Positions 1 through 11,699 of a stretch of DNA of 64,000 bases are shown in pieces. Source of the stretch: Neckera pumila (Eukaryota; Streptophyta; Bryopsida; Hypnales; Neckeraceae); assembly GCA_963969595.1 (NCBI GenBank), contig OZ018413.1:6104711-6168710 (forward strand), given 5' to 3'. Both the position numbers and the translations under genes were made by a program. The notes under the pieces are model-generated. The model was not told where the DNA came from. It worked only from the letters and a program-made list of their open reading frames with translations, and did no database searches. Position 1 is the first letter of the stretch; each line of letters begins with the position of its first letter.

Positions 1-205
1 GTTATTTTCAAAGTAGATGATGTCAAACAGTGCCCAAAGGGATAATTTCCACGGTCACCCACCCAATGTTAAGGATTAAACTACTACAACATAACATTGA
101 GTAGCCTTTCATGCACCTTTCACATCACATTGAGCCTCCACCTGTCTATTTAGCTATAATACTGATAAAGCACTCTTGAGTGTAAAATATTCTTCACCAT
201 TTATT

Positions 206-330
206 CACTATAAGAAACCCATGTTTTTTGGGATGTTTTCACTATTTTTTGAAACGCATTTTTGTGGACATTAAATAAAACAACCCATGTTTTTATGTCA
301 ACAATGATGTTCAATAAAACATCAAGATTG
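206..330. mobile_element. Truncated CACTA-type MITE, family A
   Basis: The piece begins with CACTATAAGAAACCCATG and matches the left half of the complete palindromic element at 43279-43516 almost base for base. Similarity stops near 330 and no right terminal repeat follows, so this is a half element. It has no coding capacity. Confidence 0.65.
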
Positions 331-1088
331 TAGAACAAAGCATAACATTGTTGATTTGTAGAACAAAGCATAGCATTGTAACCAGTGTTCCAAGGGATTC
401 TTTTTTACAGTACATGGGAGCCACCAAGCATGACACCTTTTCAGCTAAGATAGAATCACCCGTCCTTGATCATTTTAGTGATTTCAGGATAGATGAGGAG
501 CAATGTGAGGTAGTGGAGATTAATTCTCATGTAGAGAAATAAAAAACATTGGGACTATAAATTTTTCCTTAATTTTATTGCTAAAATTGAGATTACTATG
601 AGTTTGGGGAGCCAAAAAGTGATAGTGCATGCTATTGAATGTTATGATTGTGTCCTTTGCCGTTGCTATAGCCAAAATAAGTAAAAGTGAATTTTAAATT
701 CATAAAAACTTCAACATTCAATATCTTTTTTGCCATGAATCGAAACGCCATAAAACAAAGAGGCTCTGTAACTTCGGCCATTTAAAATTTAGATTTGATT
801 AGCTTTACTTAGGAGGTTTAGAGTTTTAGCCTATATTGGCCAAAATCAACCTAAATTTCTAAATTGTGAGATTATTTTGCCTTAAATTTACCTTCAAGTT
901 CATTAAGATTTAGCACAAAACACAATTTTTCCATTGCTTGGAAGGCACAATTGGACGATGCCTAAATACCCATTAGGAGTTCTACATTGGAATCACAAAG
1001 AACCTAGTTGTGCTCGTTCCATCTCAAAGGCAGAGATGAAACACTCATCAATACACCAAGGTACAACTTCTATTTCTAAGCTTTCAAG
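331..1088. other. AT-rich intergenic DNA without a recognisable gene
   Basis: Only short open frames with no recognisable domain and no convincing codon bias are present. A phrase containing gtagaacaaagcata occurs twice at about 331-380, a short direct duplication. I see no RNA gene. Confidence 0.5.
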
Positions 1089-1304
1089 CACTATAAGAAA
1101 CCCATGTTTTAGGCGACAAGCCTTGATTTTTCTTGACGAATTTTAGTGGACATCCAATGCAACAAACCCGTGTTTTTGGTCAACAAAAAATGTCCAAAGT
1201 AACATCCATGTCAACATAAAACACAGCTTTGTTGCATTGGATGTCTACTAAAATCCGGAAGAAAAATCAAGGCTTGTCACCTAAAACAAGGGTTTCTTAT
1301 AGTG
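1089..1304. mobile_element. CACTA-type foldback MITE, family A
   Basis: The element starts CACTATAAGAAACCC and ends with the complement, GTTTCTTATAGTG. Its two halves are largely inverted copies: the stretch carrying caagccttgattttt is mirrored near the right end. It is flanked by a 3-bp target duplication AAG (1086-1088 and 1305-1307). A CACTA terminus with 3-bp duplications is the signature of the CACTA (En/Spm) superfamily. It is 216 bp and non-coding, so it would depend on a transposase elsewhere. Confidence 0.8.
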
Positions 1305-1307
1305 AAG

Positions 1308-2320
1308 TGTAGGTTCAACATTGAATGCATAGGAAGAATTCAAATTCAAATTAATGTAAGCAATAAGACAACATACTTATTATATTTATTGTTGAAAACT
1401 TGCAGCTTTTCCAACCATGTTCAATCTTTGCACATGGGAAGATTGCATCAAGGTTGTCTTCCACTTCTCAAACCTATACCAATACCAACAATCTTGTAAG
1501 TCCATACACCCTTCCTTGCACAAGGCTTTCTAACGGTACCAAAAATGTAACTGGACAATGCACCGTTCTAAAGATCTCACAATAACAAACAAAACAAAAC
1601 AAATCATATAAAACAAACAACTTCATTTACGGTATAGATGGATGAGATGTGCAAAATGCATATGAAATTAAAATTATTCATTGAAAAGAATGTATATTCA
1701 TCTAACACAGAGTGATATTCTTCATTAAATATGTAGTAAATTAGAGGTTTCATCCACTGAAAATGGCACGGACGGGGGGGACTCTCATAGAGGTTTGCAT
1801 ATCATGTGTGACCAAGCGATATTATTTATGGGGGTATTTTGATAGAGGGGACTAATTAAATAGACCATATCATTACCGAAAACTCTTTAATTTGTCATAA
1901 TTTTAAGTACCATACACCACCTTTGAATTTGAAAGATAGTCCAGTTTTCATACCATTAGTTCATTATACTTAAAGGATCTAGAATTGGAAACACCCTATA
2001 TGTAACAAAACTATACTTTATAAGTAACAAAATACCGCAAAATATGTGATATCAGTGGTACCATAGAACATTGCTAAACACCTAACAAACTAAGTTACAA
2101 ATGAAGGTTGTGACACATAGAGGTTATCATATGTAAATGCCATCGTGTAGGAATTCAAAACATACTTATTGTCTACAGTGAATGTGACTCTTGCACTCAA
2201 ACAACACAATACACCAAGATAGAACAACAAATCAACAGGAATGCAACATGTAACACATCCTTCATTTGTACCACAACCTTCACATGACATTGATATACAA
2301 TTGAATCATTCAGACCAAGT
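1308..2320. other. Intergenic DNA, nothing recognised
   Basis: AT-rich sequence with a short G run near 1774. No ORF shows a domain or a splice-consistent coding pattern. Confidence 0.45.
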
Positions 2321-2460
2321 GGGAATATAGACCTTGATCATTGCCCCAGTCTAGGATACTATTACTTCATGGTACATTGGTATAGTACCTAGCGGAAATA
2401 TAGACTTTACTCATAGCCCTAGCCTAGGATACTTTTACTTCATGGTATATTAGATCTAAA
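2321..2460. repeat. Imperfect tandem duplication, about 72-bp unit
   Basis: Two adjacent units share the phrases gaaatatagac, cctaggatact and acttcatggta with scattered substitutions. The offset between the shared phrases is about 72 bp. The repeat is non-coding. Confidence 0.6.
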
Positions 2461-2633
2461 AAATTCAAATTGGCCAGATTATTTAAGTCTATATATTTAT
2501 TATAATTGTGATTTGCCTATTTTCACTATAATGTATTATCTCAAATATTTTACAAAAATTTAGGAGCAATGAATAAAATACACCATACTTTTGGCCACAC
2601 ATAACATGCTAAATTTTTCTAAGCCAATTATGT

Positions 2634-3746
2634 CACTATAAGAAAAGCACGTTTTTGGATGCGTTAGCAAAAAATGCGTCGTGTTTTTTCAAACGACAGA
2701 TGTTCCAGAAAATGTGTATATGATTTTGTAGAAAACATGTCCGTGTTTTGCAGAAAACGTATACGTGTTTTGTAGAAAACGTGACCATGTCATTGTAGAC
2801 GGCTACATCTATGACAGTGTTGACTGCGACATGGCCATGTTTTTTATAAAATGTTGCATACAACATAAATTGCCATGTTAGCAAGTAGATTTAGAGAATG
2901 GCAGCCTCGTGGCATATTTTGGAAAAAGAAAAGAAATGGATGGATGGACGTTGGGCTAGATGTCTGAAACAACACACTGGACGTTTGAAACAACGTAGGC
3001 TAATCGTCCCATATCGTTTGTCTCACCATGGTCAAAGAATATGGACAATTTTTTTGAGAAGGGCAACCACTTGACATATTTGGGAAAAAAAAAGAAATGG
3101 ATGGATGGACGTCGGGCTGGATGTCTGAAACAATGGGCTGGACGTTGGATTGGACATCTAAGACAACGTAGGCTGATTATTGCATATCATTTGTCTCACC
3201 ATGGACAAAGAATGGGTACAAATGTGATCCTGAAAATGTTCATTTCCACGTAATTTTGTCATCAAAACAAAATTGATGGTAAATGGTAAGTTTTTGTAAA
3301 TTCTTGGTGCATTCTACATTTTTTTTACTATTTAATTTTATTGATTAATGTATGTTAACTAATTATTTTTTGAAAAAATGGGCTGGATGAAAAGAATGAA
3401 TTGGATGAAAAAATAGATTGGATGAAAAATTATGTTAGATGAAAAATAGGTTGGATGAAAAAAATTCTTACGTGGCACTACCCACCCACGTGGACATGAC
3501 ATGGCTGCCAAATGGCATATCCAAGGAAGGTTAGAAGGCCATGTCTCATGGGATGTCAAAAAAAAATGAGGTAAAAAATAGCATATTTTCTAAAATTTTG
3601 GCACGTTTTTTGCACGTCCAATATTACAGATTTTAGGTGACATCTTTGTTGACATGTAAGGACATGTTTTGACATGTAAGGGCGTCAAAACAAACGCCAC
3701 GCCATGTTTTTTCAGCCACCACAAAAAACATCAGTTTCTTATAGTG
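2634..3746. mobile_element. Long CACTA-type non-autonomous element, family A
   Basis: The ends are CACTATAAGAAAAGCACG and CAGTTTCTTATAGTG, flanked by the 3-bp target duplication TGT (2631-2633 and 3747-3749). At 1113 bp it is five times longer than its relatives. It contains an internal tandem duplication of about 160 bp (near 2894-3043 and 3056-3216, both with gaaatggatggatggacg). It also contains a run of short units around ttggatgaaaaa (3380-3463). No transposase reading frame is visible. Confidence 0.8.
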
Positions 3747-3749
3747 TGT

Positions 3750-5641
3750 ATAAACTGTAATTATTCAAAGTGCTAAGAATAGGTGTATCCAACATCAACT
3801 CTAGACTTGTGAACAAATGATTTCCACTTTAGACAAGAATATGTGAGGGTTTGTTCTCAAATCACATTAAGAGGCAATTACCATATATTTATGAAAAAGG
3901 ATTCCAAAATTGGATTGATTGAGCACAAATTATTGACTTTGTTGTAAATGAAGGATTGGGAGATGCTAAATTCATGTTGCGTATTTAAATATTTTAGACA
4001 AATAAAGATTCAACAAATGCTAAATTGAAAAATATTTTATAAGTGTTTTTTTTTAATAAGTTTTTTCTTGAAAGATTGACTTCACTCCAAATGTGGTAGC
4101 TTGTCTTAGAATTGCTTTCCTCACATCGTGCTCTGAAGTTATGGTAACGATTTAAACTTTTATTGCGGGCATCAAAGAAAATATTGAATGGCAAAGGCTA
4201 ATAAATTAGTAAGAGAAACCAACACAAAACTATGATCTCTTCTTCAAACCTTACAACCCATGACGCCACGTTTCATAAAGTTTTCTAATTCATATATATT
4301 AGTTGAAAATAAAATGTATCATGTATTGTTTTTTATTTGATTTCACTAGAAATGGACATTTTGAAGTGTTTAGTGGGAGAAATGTGGTCATGTAATTTTA
4401 GGAGTCGATTCAATTAGTCAATGTGAGAGTAAATGGTGTGACACTCCTTTCTCTAGTTGGATGAATATTGTCAAATTAGTTTGAACCGTTGGACAATATT
4501 TAATATGTTGAAAGTTGTATGAAAGTTAAATAAGTAATGGATGAAGGTAGAACATATGTATGACAATCACGCAATAACTAATAGTATGAAAATATTATTT
4601 ACCATTTATATTGGATTTATCTGAAATGTTTTGAACTTTTGTATTGCTACACTTTGAAGATTCAAATAGTAATCTAAATTAGTGAAATGCATTGTTATTA
4701 TTGCATTGCTTGTTAATTGACTTGATTTGAATCATGGGAAACAGTTTTAGTAGGTTCATCTTATTTGACATTTTTTCCAACTTGATGTTGTATTTGGTTT
4801 TTGATGTTAATTTTTTTATTAAACACTTGTCAAATATAATAGACCACCCCTTCAAATATTTATTTAAAAATTATAATATTTGGATATATTTAAATAAATT
4901 TTAAAAATATGTTGGTGTGATATATAAGGTCTACTCAATAGTTTGGATGTATTAGAAATTTTTGTTGAAGGAGCAAGGACTTGGGGAAGACAATGTGGAC
5001 ATATCCAATTATGCCTTGTATTCAGAAAGAATTAATCACCATTCAATACTTGTTTCTACTATGGTGCTTAAACTAGATCTAAATTGTTTTTAATACCATA
5101 ACCCAACACCTATATTAATTGAAAGAGATTTTATTTTTGAAATGACAAGTACTTTTTTCTAATTGATCCACAACATTCATTTGTTCTAATAGTGCATGTA
5201 ACATTAACCTCTAAAAGATAATAAGCTCCCATATAGCTTTTAAAAGACTTGAGTAGATTCATACAAAGTTGTTTTTGAATAGATGAAAGTGAATTTTTCA
5301 ATGCAAGCTTGTATATACTTTGCAAATGATGTAGGCCTTATGCATGACTAGAAATTTTATGGACATAACTTATACCTTATATTTAATAAAAATACGGAAT
5401 TATCAAAATTCACTTTTATTGACAAAAAGGTTGGATTCTAACTCCAAATTTCAAAAGAATTGTAACATTGAAAAATTATATTGTTGTCATGACTTTAGCC
5501 ATCATGATCTTGCAATTTATGTGAAGGGCATCAATGACATAGACACGTAGTAATTGTAGTAGTTGAAAATAAGATTGTAAATTTTATTTTTTTTGAATTT
5601 TGTCTAATTTACTTTTCCAATTTATGTATTACTTCATTTAA
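3750..5641. other. AT-rich intergenic DNA, nothing recognised
   Basis: Long A/T-rich stretches. Small open frames here look random and have no recognisable domain. Confidence 0.45.
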
Positions 5642-5779
5642 ACTCCTTAAAGACCAAGAGTAGTTTAGATTTCTAAAATTGTAAAGATGTATTATAAAAT
5701 ACTCCAACTTCTAAGTTGCATTTTATAATACATCTTCACAATTTTGGAAATCTTGACTACTCTTAGTTCTTAAGGAATT
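5642..5779. repeat. Long hairpin (inverted repeat), possible MITE
   Basis: Two arms of about 58 bp (5642-5700 and 5720-5779) are nearly complementary around a 19-bp loop. The inner ends read attataaaat and attttataat. I cannot see a clear target duplication, so a MITE remnant or a small-RNA hairpin are both possible. Confidence 0.65.
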
Positions 5780-7297
5780 AAGGTATCCCATAATTATTAA
5801 ATGACTTTTGAATTTTTTATGGAGACTTTTAATAATGTCTATGACTTTTTTTAGCCCCCTTAAAATTCCACTGCAAGGTGAAATAGATTGATTATTTACT
5901 TGAACAGGAACCTATCATGATTAAGAAAATTGGCCCATGCTTACTTACAAGTACAAGACTCTAATTGCACATATTAATTATAATGGAATGATCACCAATC
6001 CTTTCAAATTTAATTTATTTCTAAAAATGAATGTTAAGGAGGAATATTTGATACAAAATGTTTATAAGAACAAATTGAAGGATACCGGTAGTAGAAAATA
6101 ACATATGGTTGTTTTAAGGAAGGCATGAAGGAAAAAAAACCTTGCATATAATTTAATTCCAAATGGATATATGGATCACTAAAAATTGTAGTGATTGTAT
6201 CTACTTTTGAATCTCCTTTGTCCGAAAGTTTTTTTCTATAGCATATAAGAAATTTTATCCTTTTCTAATGGCACAAAATTTCATGTTTAACCCCTCATTG
6301 CCTAAGGGGACCAAAAGTATCTTCACATAGTTTCGAGTCCAATTCAAAGTACTGTAACTTTTGCATTTGCTGTCCAAATTTAATAAAACTTCTTGGGAAA
6401 TTTGTGCTCTCTTTTAGTTTATGTGGTAAAATTTTTAGATCAATCTAAAATGTATTGATTTCTTGAAAACCAATCGAAGTTTACAAGTTCAATTTGAGTT
6501 CACCAAATTGCATTTGAAGGCTGCAACTTTGGAGGCTTGTATCTCCTTCATCCAATGTTAGTTTTCAATAAGATTTATTGTATTATGTTCCTCTTGAAAT
6601 CTAGTTACTGGGGTAAAATTTTCATGTCAATTCAAATTGTTTTGAATGTTTGAGAGCAATTCAAAGTTCAAAATGCTGACATTCTTGGATTACAATGAAT
6701 TTCGGCAGCTTGTTTCTTCTTCAAACAATGTCCATTTCCAATCATTTTCTTAGAGAAGTTGCGCAAACTAGTCTAGTTTGTGTGGCTAAAACTTTATATC
6801 AATCCAAGAAGTTATGAGTGAATGACAAGCATTTTAGTAGATGGAGGTTCAACCTTAGATGTGTTTTTGTAACTTTTCTTGCTGTTTTTTTGACATTTGA
6901 AAGCCATTTTGAAGACATAATGAGTCAATTCAATGATATTTTCTTTCACCAATGTGTTTGTATGCTAGTTTTGAATCACTCTAAGATTTAAATTTTTTAT
7001 CATTTGAATAGGTTTAGAAATTGAATTTCACCTTTAAATGTGTTATTAGGAAAATTTCAGCATCCTTTTTTAATACTAAAACATTATTCCAATATAATCT
7101 TGCAATCTATGTAGCCAAATTACTCCAAATTTTATTCACGTCATCTACAACACTTACACAACAAAATTGTATGATTGAGATCTCTGTATATAACTTAGTG
7201 ACATTTGATTTGTAACATTTCAAAAGCAATGATGTTTTTGAATTCAAACAGGTCTTAAATGATGAAGGGTTAAATGAATCCAAAAATAAGGAATACT
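5780..7297. other. AT-rich intergenic DNA, nothing recognised
   Basis: Stretches around 6300-7000 use repeated phrases such as ttcaaagt and caatccaa, suggesting old repeat-derived DNA. No gene is supported. Confidence 0.4.
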
Positions 7298-7301
7298 TTA
7301 A

Positions 7302-8224
7302 CCCCTAAAGTTTCATGACTATGTAATCACCAAAAACGCTCCAAAACTGCCATTTCTAATACAACTACCAAATCTTTGGAAAAAAACAATTTTTGACACA
7401 TATAACCGTAGGATCTTGTAGTATGGTATTTTGAAAACATGTGGTAAAAATTTCAGAAAACTCCACCATGTGGATCATAAGATATAAGCATTCAAAGTCT
7501 TGAAAACCATTTTTTTAATCCTGCGAAAAACCGGGCAGCTGCACTTTGCAAGCTCACTTTTCAATGAAAAAATGCCGATAAAGGTGGTGCTTCTTTGAAT
7601 TCAGTTTCCTAAACAAGTTGTCTATATGCATGAAAAATTTCACATCATTTGAAATTGTACAACATATAGGAAAAAAAAAGTAAGTAGAAAGAGGTAGAAA
7701 ATGACTCAAAATACTAAATTGTTAAAAATTTAATCATGGAATTTAAAAATGCCAATCCCAACGGTTGTAATGTTGTAATAATCAATCTACATCCTAGGAT
7801 TTTTTTTTCCCAAAAATATTGAAAAGTTGAGTTAAATAAACGACTTTAAAGTTTTTTTTAGAGTAGAGAATCCATAATTGCCCACAAACCAAAAACCCTC
7901 ATAACTTTTGACTGATTGATTGAAATGGAATGACTCAAAGCTTTTTAAGTATACATAAATGTAGAGAACCAATTTCAAAAAAAAAATTCCGGAAAAAATG
8001 ATTTTTTCTGATCTGCCCAAACTGCCCGGTTACGAAAAAAAGTAACATATCACGTCACAACTTTTGACTTGTATTTTGAAATGTCATGAAACTTGGTACA
8101 CATGAAGATATTCCTTGCCCCCACCTTCTATTAAAATTTCAGCCTCAAATATGGATATTTCTAGTCACAGGTACCTGCCCAAAATTTCTATACGGCCAAA
8201 AAACGCATGTTGGTCCTTTAGGGG
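7302..8224. mobile_element. TTAA-flanked 0.92-kb element, copy 1 (piggyBac-like signature)
   Basis: The element begins CCCCTAAAG and ends CTTTAGGGG, with TTAA immediately outside both ends (7298-7301 and 8225-8228). The interior matches copies at 30912-31831 and 44887-45794 in order, including the phrases aaaactgccattt, aggatctt and aaaatttcag. TTAA duplication plus C-rich termini is the known signature of piggyBac elements. No transposase ORF is present, so it would be non-autonomous. Confidence 0.7.
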
Positions 8225-8228
8225 TTAA

Positions 8229-8921
8229 GAGAAGAGAGGCTTTGCAAATTCTTGCATTTTTGCAATCAATTATAGATTCTCTTTCTTGAATAATTGTAAG
8301 ATATTAGATGGGGAGATTTCAAAACAAAATAAATCCTATTTATTCCAATGGAAAATAGCATGCAGTACATTAGGGGAGATTTGAGGACATTGGAGGGCCT
8401 TTTCAAGTCTGTTCTCCAATCTGACTAGCAATGAGCAACCGGTATGGATTGTCAGAATTTTATTTAAAAAAAAAAAAAAAAATCTCTCAAATATAATTTT
8501 AGGCCATTTTTTTTTTAATTTTTAATTTTTTGAAAATGATGTGGCACTCTCTTGACCACATTAGCCAGCAGATTTCTTGTGTTCCCGCAGTCTGGAAAGC
8601 AGGAAAACTTGTAGTTTCTTAGAGGCCTCAAATCTCTTCTCACGAGATTGATTGGATTTGAAAGATCAAATGGTTTAATCTTGGTTGTGAAATCTCAAAT
8701 TGTGTAAGAGCTATTCCAACCTTGTTCATTTGTAATGGCTTCTTTTGAAAGAAATGTTATGAACTTTGAGTTCGTTTTCTTTTGTATTGTACTTCATATA
8801 AACTCTATTTTTCTACCAATAGTTTTGTTTCTTCAACTCTAGTGTAAAATATTGATTTTAAAAAGAAAGTGGCACAAATTACTAAGACAAAAATTGTATT
8901 GCCCAAAGACTTACACTGCAC
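8229..8921. other. Intergenic DNA, nothing recognised
   Basis: Contains a poly-A tract near 8467-8482 and otherwise plain AT-rich sequence. Confidence 0.4.
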
Positions 8922-10134
8922 AGAAAATCGCAAGCCTCTGGAGGGCCACTCCAAAGTGACTCAACCAATCTATTACTTGAAAGTAGGCATGTAGCCACAG
9001 TGAGTAGTCAGAGTGTGTGAATTTCGGGAAGGATGTTAGGACTCACAAATGTGATTGTAGTACAAGTCTGATTAACTGGGTGATTAATCAAATTCAATCA
9101 AATTAACCAAAATGAAGTGGATTTTGATGCTAATTGTCAAAAATATTAGAAACACTAGTGAATTTGAACTAGCTTTGTAAGCCAAATAGTTTAGTGAATT
9201 TGAAGTTGAAAAGGGAAGATATTTATACAAGTGGGATAGTAGTAGGTACAATAATCCATGTGGGATATGTAAATTAGAACCAATAAGAACACAACCACTC
9301 ATAGTTAAGTAAAAAGCAGAAATTGTGTTAAAATACAAATTTCAGACCTTGTTTAGGCATAGTAGAATAATTTTTTCAGAAACTCTATGAACTAAGAAAA
9401 GGTGGAGAGTCAATCTAGATTTCATCTCCACAAATACATTTGAGTTTTCAAGCCTCCAATAAAAAGTTACGGACAAAATTCTAAAAGGGTTTGGAAGCAA
9501 AATTTTCTTTGACATTTAAACACCCTCTTAGAATTTTTTCTATAAATTTTTATTGGAATCTTTAAACCTCAAACAGATTTATGGAGATGAAAATTGAATT
9601 GATTCTCCACATTTTCTTAGTTCAAAGATTTTTGAAAAAAATTATTCTACTTTGCCTAAATGAGGTCTAAAATTTGACTTTTAACACAATTTTTGAATTT
9701 GAATAGTGAGTGATTTCTCTTCAAATTATCCCATATTCTTTGAGATTTCGCCATGGACAATTGATTTTTCTATATAAACAACTTCTTTACCTTTCATTTT
9801 CACTAATTGTCAATGAATTATGACTATCACATTTCCATTAAAAAAGATCTTGATAGTAGATGTCATTGGACTAATTTCAACATTTGATTTTTTTCCAAAA
9901 TTTATTTAGAATACAAGGTATTCAATAATCAGGGTTAAGGTACATTACAATACCTGAACCCTAATTATTTAAGTACTTGTACTTGGATTTTAAACCATTG
10001 ACAGTCATCAGACATCGTGACTTCAGGTGATCGACTATAGGGGAAAAACAAATCATCAAGCAAAGTTAAATGTAATCTTGGGGTCCTTTTAGTTGCTATA
10101 GAGCGGCCACTTGAGGCTTGCGATTTTTTCTAAT
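8922..10134. mobile_element. 1.2-kb foldback element, copy 1
   Basis: The left end (agaaaatcgcaagcctc) is the inverse of the right end (gaggcttgcgattttttc). The two halves stay imperfectly complementary along most of their length. The clearest stretch is about 9320-9505 against 9510-9698, for example gcatagtagaataa against ttattctactttgc. A second copy lies at 43206-44706. There is no coding capacity, and I could not identify the target duplication or superfamily. Confidence 0.65.
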
Positions 10135-11632
10135 GAAAAATTCAAATACTATACAATCTTTTGATATTGTAAACCAATTAAGTTGGTTTTAAGGTGTAGT
10201 TCGGAATTGACTTACATATTAGATCCTACGGTTGTCTATAATCATAAGAAATTCAAGATATTGGCCATTTTTAGAGAGTGCAATCCTATATGTGCACTAC
10301 AGATCTTCATTTAAGCAAAGAGACTCTCTACCACCACAAGAATCCCGGGTCTAACCAATGTCTTAGGTGACGGATTCTAGGTGACATCTATTATGACAAC
10401 CCATGTTTTTATATCAATTACATTGTCCAACGCAGCATCTTGGTTTCAACCTCACCAATACAAGTGCTTAAATTTTCTAAGTTTTTTTAGATTGGTCCCA
10501 AGTGATTAGATGTATAATTTGGATGTACAATTTGGATTGAAGGATTGCAATTGGGCTTCAAAACAACACTGTCATGATTTCTATGGATGGAGCCGTGAAG
10601 TTATAATACATGTCAAAAGATTCATTTGTTTTCCCTCAATCTTTGAGGGATGTTTTTTGGATTATCATTAGAACAAAGTTGGAAATTAAGAGAGCCACAT
10701 GAGCATCCAAAAGAGCAAGCCAATTGCAATAGTCCCCTTTTATGATCCATTGTATAATGACTCCAAAGTAAACTCAAGGGACTGAGTAATAATTTAAGGA
10801 TCCTTTTGAATTTGAGCCATCCTTCCACGGTCATCTTTAAGGTCTGCAATTGTTCTAGCATGATGATATTAGAAAGTTACACTCAAAAATATCCCCTCAA
10901 AGTTGGAGGCCCAATAAGCACTACACAAAAAACTTTCCAATACCTTTGTTTAACAAATATATAAAGAACCTAAAGAACCATATTCAAAATTTATTTCCAC
11001 AACAAAATATCTTTCATTATAAGTTGTAGGACATACTTATTTTTATGAAAAGTTTCAAAGATGAAACCTCACGATTTGAAAAAGTTGATGAAATTTATTC
11101 TTTTTTTTTATCATTAAGATCATGCAATTTATATGGTCAAATTTCTCCAGAAACAATCTACATATTTTCACAATATAATGGTAATTATGAACACAATTGG
11201 ATGAAACAAAGTCATAGTCCTATGAGAGTCAACAAATATAACCTTTATTGGGACCTATGACCGATAGATTTGCATTTAAATGGCCATTCAAAGTGTAGTT
11301 TGAACATACTTCCTTACTATGTCGCAAGGGGAGAAACAATTCTAAGATTTTCCAAAGTTGGAATTGCCTTTACTACCAATTTTTATGATGTTTTGACTTC
11401 GATGCAAGTAGTCTTGACTTTCTTGCAAAGTTTGATCATCTTTTATACATAGAAATTTTCTCTTACTATGTGCTCTATAACTTCCAAAGTAAACTCTCAT
11501 CTCCTATTTTTGTGCTTGAGTAGGCCCTTCACATTCCCAATAGCCCAATAAGAAACTTGTTCATCCCACATCCACGTAGAAAGTATGCACTTACAGAAAA
11601 AAAAAAATCTTTAACAACCGAACCTCCCCCTT
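10135..11632. other. Intergenic DNA with a CACTA family-A fragment
   Basis: At about 10365-10450 a phrase related to the family-A interior appears (ttaggtgac, acaacccatgtttttat) without terminal repeats, so it is a decayed fragment. No gene is visible in the rest. Confidence 0.4.
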
Positions 11633-11643
11633 TTAATAAATAT
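11633..11643 (+). promoter_or_regulatory. Possible TATA element of the CONSTANS-like gene
   Basis: TTAATAAATAT lies where AT-rich intergenic DNA changes to CT-rich, leader-like sequence with CCACCACC and CTCTC tracts (11700-11900). The start codon is 1.7 kb downstream, so a long spliced leader would be needed. Inferred from composition only. Confidence 0.3.
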
Positions 11644-11699
11644 CCCAACTCTGCCACCCCCACTCATATGCCAAAGCTCTAAAAGGAATCCTTTTGGGC

